Counted from the stretch's first letter, positions 45,464-54,701 are shown. The stretch is DNA of 64,000 nt from an uncultured Sphingomonadaceae bacterium (GCA_947501325.1 CANMVC010000002.1:992001-1056000), one strand, 5' to 3'. Translations and numbers: made by a program. Notes: generated by a model not told the origin, from the sequence alone.

Positions 45464-46282
45464 TTAGGCAGCATCATTTTCAATTCTCTTGAGAATCTCC
45501 GGGATGATCGCGGCGGTCTCGCGACGCCCGATTTCGATCAGTTCGTCGGCTCTGGTAAAATTCTGCATATCAATATGGCCGACGGGCGGAGAAAGCGCAA
45601 AATCTGGGGGGTCAAGCGCCAGAGAATAACGCCCCAAATTGCGCAACGACAGGCCAATCGAGGCCTTCACAATGGCGATGCTATTGGGATATTTGCCATC
45701 AACCCGGCTTATGCCCGCCATTTCAGCACGATTGATAAAATCGTCCTGTAAGTTCACCGAAAGGCACAATGCATCCGGCGCCATTTGACGCGCCGGCGAA
45801 ACCGGGACGGGCAACGCGGCGCCGCCGTCGACCAGCAGCCGGCCTTCATATTCCACCGGCTTGAAAATACCGGGCAAAGACATCGAGGCGCGAATGGCCG
45901 GGACGAGTTTGCCGCTGTTCATGATGATCGTGTCGCCGGTTTTCAGATCAGCCGCGACGGCGGCCACCGGTATCGACAGATCGGCAAAGGTCAGGCTGCC
46001 GAGTTGCTCCTCCAGCTCCTTCTCAATCGTCCGCGCACCCATGACGGCACCGCGCTTGAAATGCGGGTCCATGAAGCGCAACAATGTGCGAAAATTGGCG
46101 GTCCGCGCGGTTTCCTCAAGATAGTCCAGTTTTCCGGCGGCGAAGCTCGCGCCGGTAATCGCGCCAATGGATGTACCGGATATCGCCGCAATTTCGAGCG
46201 GCGAATCCTCAATCGCGCGCAACACGCCGATATGGGTCCAGCCCAAACCGGCGCCGCCGCCGAGAGCCAGCGAAAGTTTCAT
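45464..46282 (-). CDS. Patatin-like phospholipase (RssA-type)
   Basis: A 272-residue lipid acyl hydrolase of the patatin family. Oxyanion loop LGGGAGLGW (7-15), nucleophile motif GTSIG with Ser38, and the catalytic Asp in VDGGAALPVPV (about 162-172). There is no signal peptide, so it acts in the cytoplasm. It is the last gene of a five-gene minus operon and overlaps the DUF2007 gene by 4 bases. Confidence 0.92.
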   Translation of the reverse strand: MKLSLALGGGAGLGWTHIGVLRAIEDSPLEIAAISGTSIGAITGASFAAGKLDYLEETARTANFRTLLRFMDPHFKRGAVMGARTIEKELEEQLGSLTFADLSIPVAAVAADLKTGDTIIMNSGKLVPAIRASMSLPGIFKPVEYEGRLLVDGGAALPVPVSPARQMAPDALCLSVNLQDDFINRAEMAGISRVDGKYPNSIAIVKASIGLSLRNLGRYSLALDPPDFALSPPVGHIDMQNFTRADELIEIGRRETAAIIPEILKRIENDAA

Positions 46283-46491
46283 AATGAAACATCCTCCGCC
46301 AGTATCGCTTTCGCCTCAGCCAAGTCCTCGTCGAGCACCATGACACGAGCAGGCAAGGCAATCCCTGCCCCCTCGACAATATTCACGCCGCTGTCGAAAC
46401 AGACCGCACCAATGCCGGCGGCTTCCAGCCGGCCGCGGATGATTTCCGCTTCGTAACCATGCATGTGGCGGGACAGTTCAACCAGGCTCAT
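46279..46491 (-). CDS. DUF2007 small protein
   Basis: A 70-residue protein. HGYEAEIIRGRLEAAGIGAVC followed by LPARVMVLDEDLAEAKAIL is the DUF2007 ferredoxin-like fold, often found as a small domain with metal or ligand binding in other proteins. Function unknown. It is translationally coupled to the patatin gene (ATGA overlap) and starts 2 bases after the stop of the PNPOx-like gene. Confidence 0.82.
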   Translation of the reverse strand: MSLVELSRHMHGYEAEIIRGRLEAAGIGAVCFDSGVNIVEGAGIALPARVMVLDEDLAEAKAILAEDVSL

Positions 46492-46493
46492 CG

Positions 46494-47054
46494 TTAGCCA
46501 TTCCCGCCCAAATACCGGTCGGTCGCGCGCGTTGGCAGGCCGTCAATGCTCTGCACTCGGCCGGCGGTCTTCTCCATCCATTTTTCCGGATCGGACTGGC
46601 GGTGATATTTGACCAGCGTTTCGCGCTCCGATTTCAGTTCCATCTGCGGGACGCCCCAGCCGCAGCTGGTTTGGACGTTGTCCACCGCTATATCGAATAT
46701 TTGCCGTGTGCCTGGCAAAATCTCGAAATGGGCCGCCAGTTCATCCCAGCCTGCATCCTGCGGCAGGACCGGCTTTCCGGTCCCGTAAAGCCGCATGATC
46801 AGCGCCGGATTTGCAAAATTGTTGAACATGATCGTCACCCGGCCATCGGCGATCAGATGTGCGTGGGTTTCATTGCCGGAACCGCCAAGATCAAGATAAG
46901 CAACCCGCTTTGGCCCGAGCACCCGAAAAGCATCATAACCCTTGGGCGAGAGATTTATCCGCGCATCAGCCGCCGCCGTCGCCACAAAGAATATCGGCTG
47001 CTTTGCAATAAAAGCCGTGTGATCATCATTCAGCGCATCGAAAAATTCAGCCAT
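46494..47054 (-). CDS. Pyridoxamine 5'-phosphate oxidase family protein
   Basis: A 186-residue flavin-binding split-barrel protein. FVATAAADARINLSPKGYDA, AYLDLGGSGNETHAHLIADG and VTIMFNNFANPALIMRLYG fit the PNPOx-like family, which includes FMN/F420/heme-binding proteins. The conserved second half of PdxH is not present, so true PNP oxidase activity is unlikely. It is in the same operon as CPBP and DUF2007 genes. Confidence 0.85.
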   Translation of the reverse strand: MAEFFDALNDDHTAFIAKQPIFFVATAAADARINLSPKGYDAFRVLGPKRVAYLDLGGSGNETHAHLIADGRVTIMFNNFANPALIMRLYGTGKPVLPQDAGWDELAAHFEILPGTRQIFDIAVDNVQTSCGWGVPQMELKSERETLVKYHRQSDPEKWMEKTAGRVQSIDGLPTRATDRYLGGNG

Positions 47055-47069
47055 GGTCGCAATTCCTGT

Positions 47070-47576
47070 TCAATAGAAGGGTCCTCCTAACAGAGATTTC
47101 CAGATCAGAACAGCAAACCAGTGTATCAAAATCACCGGCCAAAGCGATTGTGACCTGATCCGTATATGGGACAATATGATGCCCAATATCAACGTGGCGA
47201 TCCAGAATGACGGGCGCAGAAACATGTCTGCCCAAGGCGGACCGACAGTCAAGGCCTGCAACGGATGCCACGCGACAAATAACAGGGTCGAAAGCCATGC
47301 ACCCCAACGCGGCGTAAGCTGTGTCAGCCATGATAGCAGGACGCCGCGAAAGACCAGTTCTTCGAGCAGCGCAGGAACAAAGAACAGGATGCCGGCCGTG
47401 AACAACAACGCCGTCATGTCGGTGACTGGGCTCCAGACGAACCATTCGGCCAAAAATCCCAGCGCCGCGACAATCGCTAGCGCAGGGACGGCCAAGCGCA
47501 AGGCAGCTATCCACTGTGTTGCATCAGGCCAGCTTTTCAAAGCCATGAGTGTTTGCTGGAAAGCTATCTTCACCAA
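47070..47576 (-). CDS. CPBP family intramembrane metalloprotease
   Basis: A 168-residue polytopic membrane protein with the CPBP/Rce1-type active site: EELVFR (E72, E73, R77), a membrane histidine in FVAWHPLQA (H105), and histidines in SHIRIRS and ILIHWFA. It probably processes or degrades membrane peptides. It has no special partner here but lies in the small operon (16 bases before the PNPOx-like gene). Confidence 0.88.
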   Translation of the reverse strand: MVKIAFQQTLMALKSWPDATQWIAALRLAVPALAIVAALGFLAEWFVWSPVTDMTALLFTAGILFFVPALLEELVFRGVLLSWLTQLTPRWGAWLSTLLFVAWHPLQALTVGPPWADMFLRPSFWIATLILGIILSHIRIRSQSLWPVILIHWFAVLIWKSLLGGPFY

Positions 47577-47582
47577 GTGGCG

Positions 47583-48122
47583 CTACCAGTCCGAACCTTG
47601 CTCGATCGCGGCCTGTTCTTCGGGTCGGGTCTCGCGGCCCAACACAGCATTACGATGCGGAAAGCGGCCATATTTGACGATGATATCACGGTGCGCCTTG
47701 GCAAATTTGATATTATTTTCAATGCCTAAGGCGGTGAATAGTCCGAGCGAGCGGGTCTGGTCGTCCAGATCCTCGCTATGCATGAACGGCATGTAGACAA
47801 ACATGCGTTGCTCGTCCGTCAGCTTGTGATCCATTTCGCGGTCGATCGCTTCTCTGGCAATTTGCAGCGCCAGATGATCGGTAGCAAATGCTTCTGCGGT
47901 ATCCCGGAACATATTGCGCGGGAATTGGTCGAACAGGATGATCGCTGCGAGCGCGGTTTCAGGAGTCGCCAGGAAATCGGACGCGACTTTTGCTTTTTGC
48001 TCTTCCCAAAGCTCCTGAAAGCGTTCGGTAATCTGCTCGTCTATGTCCGCACTCGAACCGAACCAATTGTCAGAACCGAGCTCGTCAAACCAGAAATGAA
48101 GGATATCGGCTTGCCAGTTCAT
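47583..48122 (-). CDS. DUF924 family protein
   Basis: A 179-residue soluble, helical protein. Features such as ILHFWFDELGSDNWFGSSAD at the N-terminus, FDQFPRNMFRDTAEAFATD and YMPFMHSEDLDDQTRSLGLF are the DUF924 (TPR-like) signature. Its biochemical role is not known. It is the first gene of the five-gene operon that runs to 45464; a REP-like element lies just upstream of it. Confidence 0.92.
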   Translation of the reverse strand: MNWQADILHFWFDELGSDNWFGSSADIDEQITERFQELWEEQKAKVASDFLATPETALAAIILFDQFPRNMFRDTAEAFATDHLALQIAREAIDREMDHKLTDEQRMFVYMPFMHSEDLDDQTRSLGLFTALGIENNIKFAKAHRDIIVKYGRFPHRNAVLGRETRPEEQAAIEQGSDW

Positions 48123-48140
48123 CTTGAACTCAACCCAATT

Positions 48141-48211
48141 CCGTTCGTCTTGGACCTGTCAAAGGACAGTTCAAAACCATAGAGGCACTTCGACAGGCTC
48201 AGTGCGAACGG
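48141..48211. repeat. REP-like inverted repeat
   Basis: Left arm CCGTTCGTCTTGGACCTGTC and right arm GACAGGCTCAGTGCGAACGG are near inverted copies (CCTGTC/GACAGG, CCGTTCG/CGAACGG). It lies between tldD and DUF924. The right arm matches the partial copy at 19083-19105. Confidence 0.85.
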
Positions 48212-48226
48212 ATAAACCATCAAACC

Positions 48227-49654
48227 TTACGCCGTTCCGCCAACCGTCAAACCATCCACCAGCAGAGTCGGCTGCCCAACACCGGCCGGCACCGATTGCC
48301 CGCCTTTGCCGCACACGCCGATGCCTTCGTCCAGCGCCATATCATTGCCGATACCGGTCACCTTGGTCAGCGCGGTCGGACCATCACCGATCAGGGTGGC
48401 GCCTTTAATCGGTGCCCCCAATTTGCCGTTCTCGATCTTGTAAGCCTCGGTGCAGGAGAAGACGAACTTGCCGGAAACAATATCGACCTGCCCGCCGCCA
48501 AAGCTTTTGGCGTAGATACCGTTTTTGACACGGCCCATCAGCTCATCGGGATCATCCTTGCCACCCCGCATGAACGTGTTGGTCATCCGCGGCATGGGCG
48601 CATGGGCATAGCTTTCGCGGCGGCCATTGCCGGTTGCCGGAACGCCCATCAGACGCGCGTTGAGACGGTCCTGCATATAGCATTTCAATATGCCGTCCTC
48701 GATCAGGACATTTTCCTGCGTCGGCGTTCCTTCATCATCGATACTCAGCGATCCGCGCCGTTCGTTGATCGAACCATCGTCGACAACTGTTACGCCGGGT
48801 GCTGCTACACGCTCGCCAATGCGGCCGGAAAAGGCACTCGTGCCCTTGCGGTTGAAATCGCCTTCGAGACCGTGACCAATGGCTTCGTGCAAGATGATGC
48901 CGGGCCAGCCGGGACCAAGCAAAACGGTCTGTTCGCCAGCCGGCGCATCCACGCTTTCCAGATTGACCAGCGCCTGATTGAGCGCTTCGTCAATCGCCCG
49001 GTTCCAGCGCGCTTCTTCAAATAATTGATCGTATAAATAGCGCCCACCCATGCCAAAGCTGCCAGTTTCGCGGCGGCCATTTTGTTCAGCAACAATCGAA
49101 ACGTTCAGCCGCACCAATGGCCGCACATCGGTGGCGACAAAGCCATCGGGGCGAACGATTTCGACCACGCTCCAGCTGCCGGAAAGGCCAACCGAAACCT
49201 GCGCAACCCGAGGATCACGGGCGCGGGCCGCGGCGTCAATTTCTTGGCACAAGGCGACTTTCTTCGCGAATGGGATGGTTTCCAGCGGGTTGGTTTCACC
49301 GTAAAGATGCTGGTTGGACCCGCGCGGCGGAGGCGCAAGTTCCCCCTTGGCCGGATCCAGCAGTTGCAGCGTCTGCGCCGCACGTTTGATCGCCGCCTCG
49401 CTAATCTCGTTACTGTGCGAGAATCCTGTCATCTCGCCCGATACACCGCGCAGGCCAAAGCCGCTATCCGTACTATAGTCTGCCGTTTTCAAACGACCGT
49501 CATCAAAGCCGAAACTTTCTACCGCGCTATATTGCAGGTAAAGTTCCCCATCGTCACAGGCCGAAAGGCTGTTCGATACTAGAGATTTGGCGCGCTCCGG
49601 GTCCAGGCCATCGGGGCGATACAGAAACGAGCGGGGGTCTAAATTTTTCATCAT
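48227..49654 (-). CDS. tldD: TldD-type metalloprotease
   Basis: A 475-residue member of the TldD/PmbA family, which works as a TldD-TldE heterodimer to degrade or mature peptides. The zinc motif ILHEAIGHGLEGDF has HEAIGH at 256-261; C-terminal RESYAHAPMPRMTNTFMRGG and CSDT-like FVFSCTEAYKIENG complete the active domain. A partner pmbA/tldE gene is not in the window. The start at 49654 (ATG) follows a purine-rich stretch. Confidence 0.95.
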   Translation of the reverse strand: MMKNLDPRSFLYRPDGLDPERAKSLVSNSLSACDDGELYLQYSAVESFGFDDGRLKTADYSTDSGFGLRGVSGEMTGFSHSNEISEAAIKRAAQTLQLLDPAKGELAPPPRGSNQHLYGETNPLETIPFAKKVALCQEIDAAARARDPRVAQVSVGLSGSWSVVEIVRPDGFVATDVRPLVRLNVSIVAEQNGRRETGSFGMGGRYLYDQLFEEARWNRAIDEALNQALVNLESVDAPAGEQTVLLGPGWPGIILHEAIGHGLEGDFNRKGTSAFSGRIGERVAAPGVTVVDDGSINERRGSLSIDDEGTPTQENVLIEDGILKCYMQDRLNARLMGVPATGNGRRESYAHAPMPRMTNTFMRGGKDDPDELMGRVKNGIYAKSFGGGQVDIVSGKFVFSCTEAYKIENGKLGAPIKGATLIGDGPTALTKVTGIGNDMALDEGIGVCGKGGQSVPAGVGQPTLLVDGLTVGGTA

Positions 49655-49703
49655 TCCGTTTATATAGAAACGAAATCGGGGCAGCGCACCCCCTTAAGTC
49701 AGA

Positions 49704-49916
49704 TTATTCGCTGGAAGAGGCATCGGCGGCGACATCAGCCGGTCCACCGATCAGGATGAAGCGCCGGTCGCAATAACCGCAATCAACATAACCTTTTTCA
49801 TCAATTTCCAGCCAGACGCGGGGATGGCCCAACGCAACTCCACCTGGAATATCGGACGCGCCATCACATGCATTGCGCTTTTTTGACGTTCTTACGGTTT
49901 CGGGTGTGTCAATCAT
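49704..49916 (-). CDS. Zinc-finger domain protein (CHCC, NDUFS6-like)
   Basis: A 70-residue protein with C17-H31-C46-C49, the ligand pattern of the zf-CHCC family, seen in HPRVWLEIDEKGYVDCGYCD. In the mitochondrial relative it is a subunit of complex I; the free-standing bacterial form is widespread in alphaproteobacteria and may take part in complex I assembly. It is upstream of, and in the same direction as, tldD, with about 50 bases between them. Confidence 0.9.
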   Translation of the reverse strand: MIDTPETVRTSKKRNACDGASDIPGGVALGHPRVWLEIDEKGYVDCGYCDRRFILIGGPADVAADASSSE

Positions 49917-49982
49917 AACGCCGAATTAGCAACAGTGTTCACCCAGCGCAATATATTACCGCAGGCGAACCGGCTGATAATG

Positions 49983-50588
49983 TCAGAGATAATCAACCGT
50001 CATGATGAAACTGCCGGTATAGGTGCCGTCTTGCTGATCAGCACCTACATTCAAACGACCGCCGACTGTGAGCTGGTAAACCCCCAGCCTGCCCAAAAAC
50101 CCACGCACAAACGTGCTGAAATTCCGGTTGCCATTGCCGATCGCCATCTGATCGATAATCATATTGTCCGAGCCATTGCTGTGCGTAATGGTTGTCGATC
50201 CGGGAATGGAAACTTCCACAATCTGATTAGGTCCACCGTAGATAATGAAATTTGCCCGGTTATTGACACCCGAAGCAAGCGTCACGCCGCCCGTGCTAGT
50301 GCGATTGCCATTGCGGGTGTCTATAAACACTGTGCCAGCAGTTGCCGCCGGAATAATATTGCCGAATTCCAGGTCTGCTATATTGACGACAGAGAGCGGG
50401 CCGATGGTCACGGCTCTTGCTTCGGCGTCTGCAGTCTGCGCAAAGGCCGCCGGTGCGCTGGTCATGCCAATTAGCACGATCAACAGACAGCCTATTAGCC
50501 GCGAAATAATCTGGTTTCTGGTCTTCATAATATACTCACTACCCACATTCATTAAGGCACTAGCCGCAAAATTTAACCAAACTGACAT
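49983..50588 (-). CDS. DUF4402 exported protein
   Basis: A 201-residue protein. Signal peptide ends near APAAFAQT. The rest is a beta-rich DUF4402 domain (VVNIADLEFGNIIPAATAGT, GGRLNVGADQQDGTYTGSF, IMTVDYL). DUF4402 proteins resemble pilus-like or surface subunits and are common in sphingomonads. Two copies here (see 50631-51221) suggest a small secreted family. No chaperone or usher gene is adjacent. An ATG at 50528 (MKTRNQ) is a plausible shorter start. Confidence 0.85.
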   Translation of the reverse strand: MSVWLNFAASALMNVGSEYIMKTRNQIISRLIGCLLIVLIGMTSAPAAFAQTADAEARAVTIGPLSVVNIADLEFGNIIPAATAGTVFIDTRNGNRTSTGGVTLASGVNNRANFIIYGGPNQIVEVSIPGSTTITHSNGSDNMIIDQMAIGNGNRNFSTFVRGFLGRLGVYQLTVGGRLNVGADQQDGTYTGSFIMTVDYL

Positions 50589-50630
50589 TTTTTATGGTTA
50601 ATTTCCGTTAACCGTCATTTTTGCGCCGGT

Positions 50631-51221
50631 TTACTGGTAATCAATGGTCACAGCGAAAGATCCAATATAGGCTCCGCCCGCCTGATTAGGATTTATTGTG
50701 AGACGTCCGCCCACCTTATAATTTACTGTGCCGGCCGCACTCAAAGTCCGATTGCGCGTCCCGTTACCGCCGTCCAGCCGAAACTGGTCAACCCGCATTG
50801 TATCGGATCCACCAACCCGCACCAGATTGATGTTGCTACTGTCGACAGTAATTCTAATCGCGGAAAGCGGTGAGCCAAATGCCGAAAACGACGCGGCTGT
50901 TGGCGTTCCGCCAATCGAAACTGCATTCCCGCTCAGTTGGTTCAAAGTGTCGGTGTCCGGGGTCAGACGAAAACGGCTGAGTGTTGTACCAGCAGCAAAA
51001 TTGCCAAAATGCAGATCGGCATTTTTGGTAATATTGACCCCTTCGTTCAAGGTTACTCTGGCTTCGCCATTACTATTGGCGGCCTGCGCCGGATGGGCAA
51101 AGCAGCAGCCAGCGGCAAATATATAATATACCGCGCGCGCAAATCCCGGCCTGGTCGCCGGTTGATTGTCCCCCAGTTGTTCCACCTTGCCGCCTATAGA
51201 GATCAGAGCCAAAAGATGCAT
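50631..51221 (-). CDS. DUF4402 exported protein
   Basis: A 196-residue paralogue of the preceding protein. FARAVYYIFAAGCCFAHPAQA is the signal peptide, placed about 30 residues from the ATG at 51221, so an internal start is possible. The domain reads VNITKNADLHFGNFAAGTTL, VNYKVGGRLTINPNQAGGAY and FAVTIDYQ. The similar order NADLHFGN/IADLEFGN and GGRLTINPN/GGRLNVGAD confirms the duplication. Function unknown. Confidence 0.83.
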   Translation of the reverse strand: MHLLALISIGGKVEQLGDNQPATRPGFARAVYYIFAAGCCFAHPAQAANSNGEARVTLNEGVNITKNADLHFGNFAAGTTLSRFRLTPDTDTLNQLSGNAVSIGGTPTAASFSAFGSPLSAIRITVDSSNINLVRVGGSDTMRVDQFRLDGGNGTRNRTLSAAGTVNYKVGGRLTINPNQAGGAYIGSFAVTIDYQ

Positions 51222-51337
51222 TGAAGATCATGGTTAAATTTCCACTAACCTGTGTCATATCCTGTATCATCAGCCTCTCCTGTGCACCGTTGCGCAAAGC
51301 CTTTGATTGTCGGGCACAAGATGTTTATGCGGTTAGC

Positions 51338-52273
51338 ATGACCGAAGCTGCTATATCCATCGACCATCTCTCCAAAACCTATGAAGGCGGAAAAAAAGCG
51401 CTGGATGACGTAACGTTCGATGTGAAACGCGGCGAGATTTTCGGGCTTTTGGGACCCAATGGCGCGGGCAAATCAACGTTGATCAACATCTTATCGGGCA
51501 TGGTCAGCAAGAGCGGTGGCACGGCGACTATCTGGGGCTTTGACATTGACGTGGATCACCGCAATGCCAAGGCATCCATCGGTATTGTGCCGCAAGAGAT
51601 CATGTTTGATCCTTTTTTCACGCCGGCGGAATCGCTGGAAGTCGTGGCCGGATTATACGGCATAAAGAAATCCAAGCGCCGGACGATGGAATTGCTTCGC
51701 GCCGTCCATCTCGAAGATAAAGCCAATGCCTATTCCCGCACTTTGTCAGGTGGTATGAAACGGCGATTATTGGTGGCCAAGGCCATGGTGCATTCTCCGC
51801 CGATATTGGTCCTTGATGAACCAACCGCTGGTGTTGATATCGAATTGCGGCAGCAACTCTGGGAATATGTCGAGCAGCTAAACAAATCCGGTGTGACGAT
51901 TGTTCTGACCACCCATTATCTTGAGGAAGCGGAAAATCTTTGTGACCGGATTGCGATTATCAATCACGGCAAACTGATTGCGCTGAAAACAACACCGGAA
52001 CTGGTGGATATGGCGCGCGAGAAGCTGGTTGAATTGACGTTGGACCGGGATATTTCGCAAGAATCCGATGCGGTCACCTTTGCTGATGACCTTTTCCTGA
52101 AAGCCGATATTATCGGCCCGCGCACCGTCGCAGTAACCTATAACAAGGATCACACCAATGCCGGCGGCGTTATGCGAGCTGTGCAAAAACGCGGTTATGA
52201 GATTGTTGATGTTACGACACGGGAAGCGGATCTGGAAGATGTGTTCCTCAACCTGACGCGCAAAGCCGCATGA
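51338..52273 (+). CDS. ABC transporter ATP-binding protein
   Basis: A 311-residue ABC ATPase of the DrrA/CcmA-like exporter group. Walker A GPNGAGKSTL (about 39-48), signature LSGGMKRRLLVAKAM, Walker B ILVLDEPTAGVDIE and switch His in TTHYLEEAENL. The C-terminal extension (LDRDISQESDAVTFADDLFL, DVTTREADLEDVFLNL) is typical of this type. ATG 51338 is chosen as the natural start; an earlier frame-open ATG at 51221 overlaps the DUF4402 start. It overlaps nadB by 4 bases and no permease gene is present here. Confidence 0.92.
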   Translation: MTEAAISIDHLSKTYEGGKKALDDVTFDVKRGEIFGLLGPNGAGKSTLINILSGMVSKSGGTATIWGFDIDVDHRNAKASIGIVPQEIMFDPFFTPAESLEVVAGLYGIKKSKRRTMELLRAVHLEDKANAYSRTLSGGMKRRLLVAKAMVHSPPILVLDEPTAGVDIELRQQLWEYVEQLNKSGVTIVLTTHYLEEAENLCDRIAIINHGKLIALKTTPELVDMAREKLVELTLDRDISQESDAVTFADDLFLKADIIGPRTVAVTYNKDHTNAGGVMRAVQKRGYEIVDVTTREADLEDVFLNLTRKAA

Positions 52274-53865
52274 GCCATTTCGACGTCATCATCGTCGGCT
52301 CCGGCGCGGCCGGATTAAGCGCGGCCATAACACTGGCGCGAACGCACAAGGTGCTGGTGCTGGCCAAAGGCGATCTTGCCGGCGGCTCAACAGCTTGGGC
52401 ACAAGGCGGTATTGCCGCTGTGCTGGATGCTGGCGATACCTTTGAAAATCATATCGATGACACAATGGTGGCAGGCGCTGGATTAAACCGGCGCGAAACT
52501 GTCGAATTTGTTGTCGAAAATGCCCCTGCAGCGATTGAGCGGCTGGAAGAAATGGGCGTGCCTTTCAACAAGGAAGCGGAAGTCCTTCATCTCACCCGCG
52601 AAGGTGGCCATAGTCACCGGCGGATCGTCCATGTCGACGATGCCACTGGCTGGGCGGTGCAGGAAGCGTTGCAGAAGACTGCTGCGGCTCACCCCAATAT
52701 CACCCTTCAGCCGCATATGGTTGCGATTGACCTGATTGCGGACCGGCATGCTAAGGCGCCTACGGGCGCTAAAAATGTCTGGGGTGTCTACGCGCTCAAC
52801 AACGCCACCGGGCGTGTGGAAACGCTGACCTCACGCGCCACCATCATGGCGAGTGGCGGCGCTGGTAGAACCTACCTCTTCTCCACCGCACCGCGCGGGG
52901 CGACAGGGGACGGCATTGCCATGGCCTGGCGGGCTGGAGCGCGGGTTTCGAATATGGAAATGATGCAGTTTCACCCGACCTGTCTCTATAATCTCGAAGT
53001 CAAAAATTTCCTCATAACCGAAGCGGTGCGCGGCGAAGGCGGGCATTTGAAATTACCCACCGACGCTGGCGATGAAGCAGGCGAGCGATTCATGGATCGC
53101 TTCGACCCCGAACGCATGGAACTGGCCCCGCGCGATATTGTCGCTCGCGCCAATGACCATGAGATCAAGCGACTGGGCCTCGATTATGTCCATCTCGATA
53201 TTTCGCACCGCGATCCGGAATTTGTGAAAGACCATTTCCCGAATATCTATGAGAAACTCATCGGCCTTGGCATTGATATGACCAAGGAGCCGATCCCGGT
53301 GGTACCCGCTCAGCACTATACCTGTGGCGGGATTTTGATCGATCTGCATGGCCGCACCGACCTGCCCGGCCTTTATGCGGCCGGAGAGGCCAGCGAAAGC
53401 GGCTTGCACGGTGCCAACCGGCTTGCCTCGAACAGCTTGCTGGAATGTTTCGTCTTTGGTGATGCTGCGGCCCGCGACATCGCGTCCCATTGGGATGAAA
53501 TGCCGGAACCGCCGGCGATCCGGCCATGGGATGAGAGCCGCGTCACAGACAGCGACGAAGAAGTCGTGATCAAGCAAACCTGGACCGAAATCCGCCGCTT
53601 CATGTGGAATTATGTCGGCATCGTCCGCACCACCAAACGCCTCGAACGCGCCCAGCACCGGATCGACCTGCTGCGCGGCGAGGTTGAGGAATATTACGGC
53701 CATTTCCGGGTGACACAGGATTTGATCGAATTGCGGAATTTGATCGAAGTAGCGGACCTGATCGTGAAATCCGCGCTAGCCCGCAAAGAAAGCCGGGGTC
53801 TGCACTATATTACCGATTATCCGGAGCTTTTACCCGACGCCGTCGACACCGTCCTGCAACCTTAG
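52270..53865 (+). CDS. nadB: L-aspartate oxidase
   Basis: A 531-residue FAD enzyme that oxidises L-aspartate to iminoaspartate in de novo NAD synthesis. FAD-binding GSGAAGLSAAITLA, substrate motif GGSTAWAQGGIAA and GGHSHRRIVHVDDATG, and HYTCGGILIDLHGRTDLPG are diagnostic. The C-terminal helical domain (GEVEEYYGHFRVTQDLIELR) is complete. nadA and nadC are not in this window. Its ATG overlaps the ABC ATPase stop, giving translational coupling, which is unusual for nadB. Confidence 0.95.
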   Translation: MSHFDVIIVGSGAAGLSAAITLARTHKVLVLAKGDLAGGSTAWAQGGIAAVLDAGDTFENHIDDTMVAGAGLNRRETVEFVVENAPAAIERLEEMGVPFNKEAEVLHLTREGGHSHRRIVHVDDATGWAVQEALQKTAAAHPNITLQPHMVAIDLIADRHAKAPTGAKNVWGVYALNNATGRVETLTSRATIMASGGAGRTYLFSTAPRGATGDGIAMAWRAGARVSNMEMMQFHPTCLYNLEVKNFLITEAVRGEGGHLKLPTDAGDEAGERFMDRFDPERMELAPRDIVARANDHEIKRLGLDYVHLDISHRDPEFVKDHFPNIYEKLIGLGIDMTKEPIPVVPAQHYTCGGILIDLHGRTDLPGLYAAGEASESGLHGANRLASNSLLECFVFGDAAARDIASHWDEMPEPPAIRPWDESRVTDSDEEVVIKQTWTEIRRFMWNYVGIVRTTKRLERAQHRIDLLRGEVEEYYGHFRVTQDLIELRNLIEVADLIVKSALARKESRGLHYITDYPELLPDAVDTVLQP

Positions 53866-54003
53866 CAAATTGCGTATATTTACGCGGGATATGTGTCCCA
53901 TTTCGATACCTGGTTTGGGCAGCCCTTCACCACGGTTTGATCCATGGCAAATTTAAGTGCGAAATGGCCTTAAGGTTTCAACCGCACGACCGTAATACAT
54001 TAA

Positions 54004-54633
54004 ATGCTTCAAAACTTTGATCATAGTAATGGAGAGATCAGCCGGGACCGGCGTGAAAAGGACCGTCAGATTACAATATTCCGCTTGGCAAAAGTGGAAT
54101 CGGGCTCGGCAGAAGGCTGGGGGTTCATCAAGAATATCTCCAGCAGCGGTGTCATGATCGAGATACACCCTAGCTTTCAGTTAGGAGAAACCACAAAGGT
54201 CGCTTTGACCGATGATCTGGAGCTAATAGGGAACGTGCGTTGGCGCAAAGGTGCGTTGGCTGGTATGCAATTCAGCGACGATATCGACGTCACCGAATTG
54301 CTCGCAAATCTGTCCGTCCGCAATAAACAGCAACCCCCAAGACTGCCGCGCGTTCGAACGAACCGGGCCATCATATTACGGATCGGTTCCACCGTAATGA
54401 AAGCGGAAATCTGCGATATTTCCCCTGGTGGGATCCGCATCAATAGCCATTACAGGTTTGAAGTCGGCAATCGGCTCACTCTCTTGGTTCCGGAATTGGG
54501 CGATATCGTGGGTACGGTCCGTTGGCAAAAAGGCCCGGAAATCGGGATTAAATTTCAGGACCGGATTTCTGTCCCTCAAATCACCGACTGGCTGGCAAGC
54601 TATCATGTCAAAAGCCAAGATGCCCCACAATGA
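54004..54633 (+). CDS. Double PilZ domain protein
   Basis: A 209-residue protein. Two PilZ modules (about 15-95 and 110-205) each show an N-terminal basic segment and the second-strand motif: RDRREKDRQITIF with NISSSGVMIE, and PRVRTNRAIILRI with DISPGGIRIN. PilZ binds cyclic di-GMP through such RxxxR and D/NxSxxG motifs. The first copy has an N for D, which is still permissive. It is probably a cytoplasmic c-di-GMP effector controlling motility or polysaccharide. Confidence 0.9.
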   Translation: MLQNFDHSNGEISRDRREKDRQITIFRLAKVESGSAEGWGFIKNISSSGVMIEIHPSFQLGETTKVALTDDLELIGNVRWRKGALAGMQFSDDIDVTELLANLSVRNKQQPPRLPRVRTNRAIILRIGSTVMKAEICDISPGGIRINSHYRFEVGNRLTLLVPELGDIVGTVRWQKGPEIGIKFQDRISVPQITDWLASYHVKSQDAPQ

Positions 54634-54701
54634 CGGACTATCTGTCTGCTTTTCACGTATAATTGGCGGTCGCTCTCGCGCCCAGAACAGAAACGCCGCT
54701 C

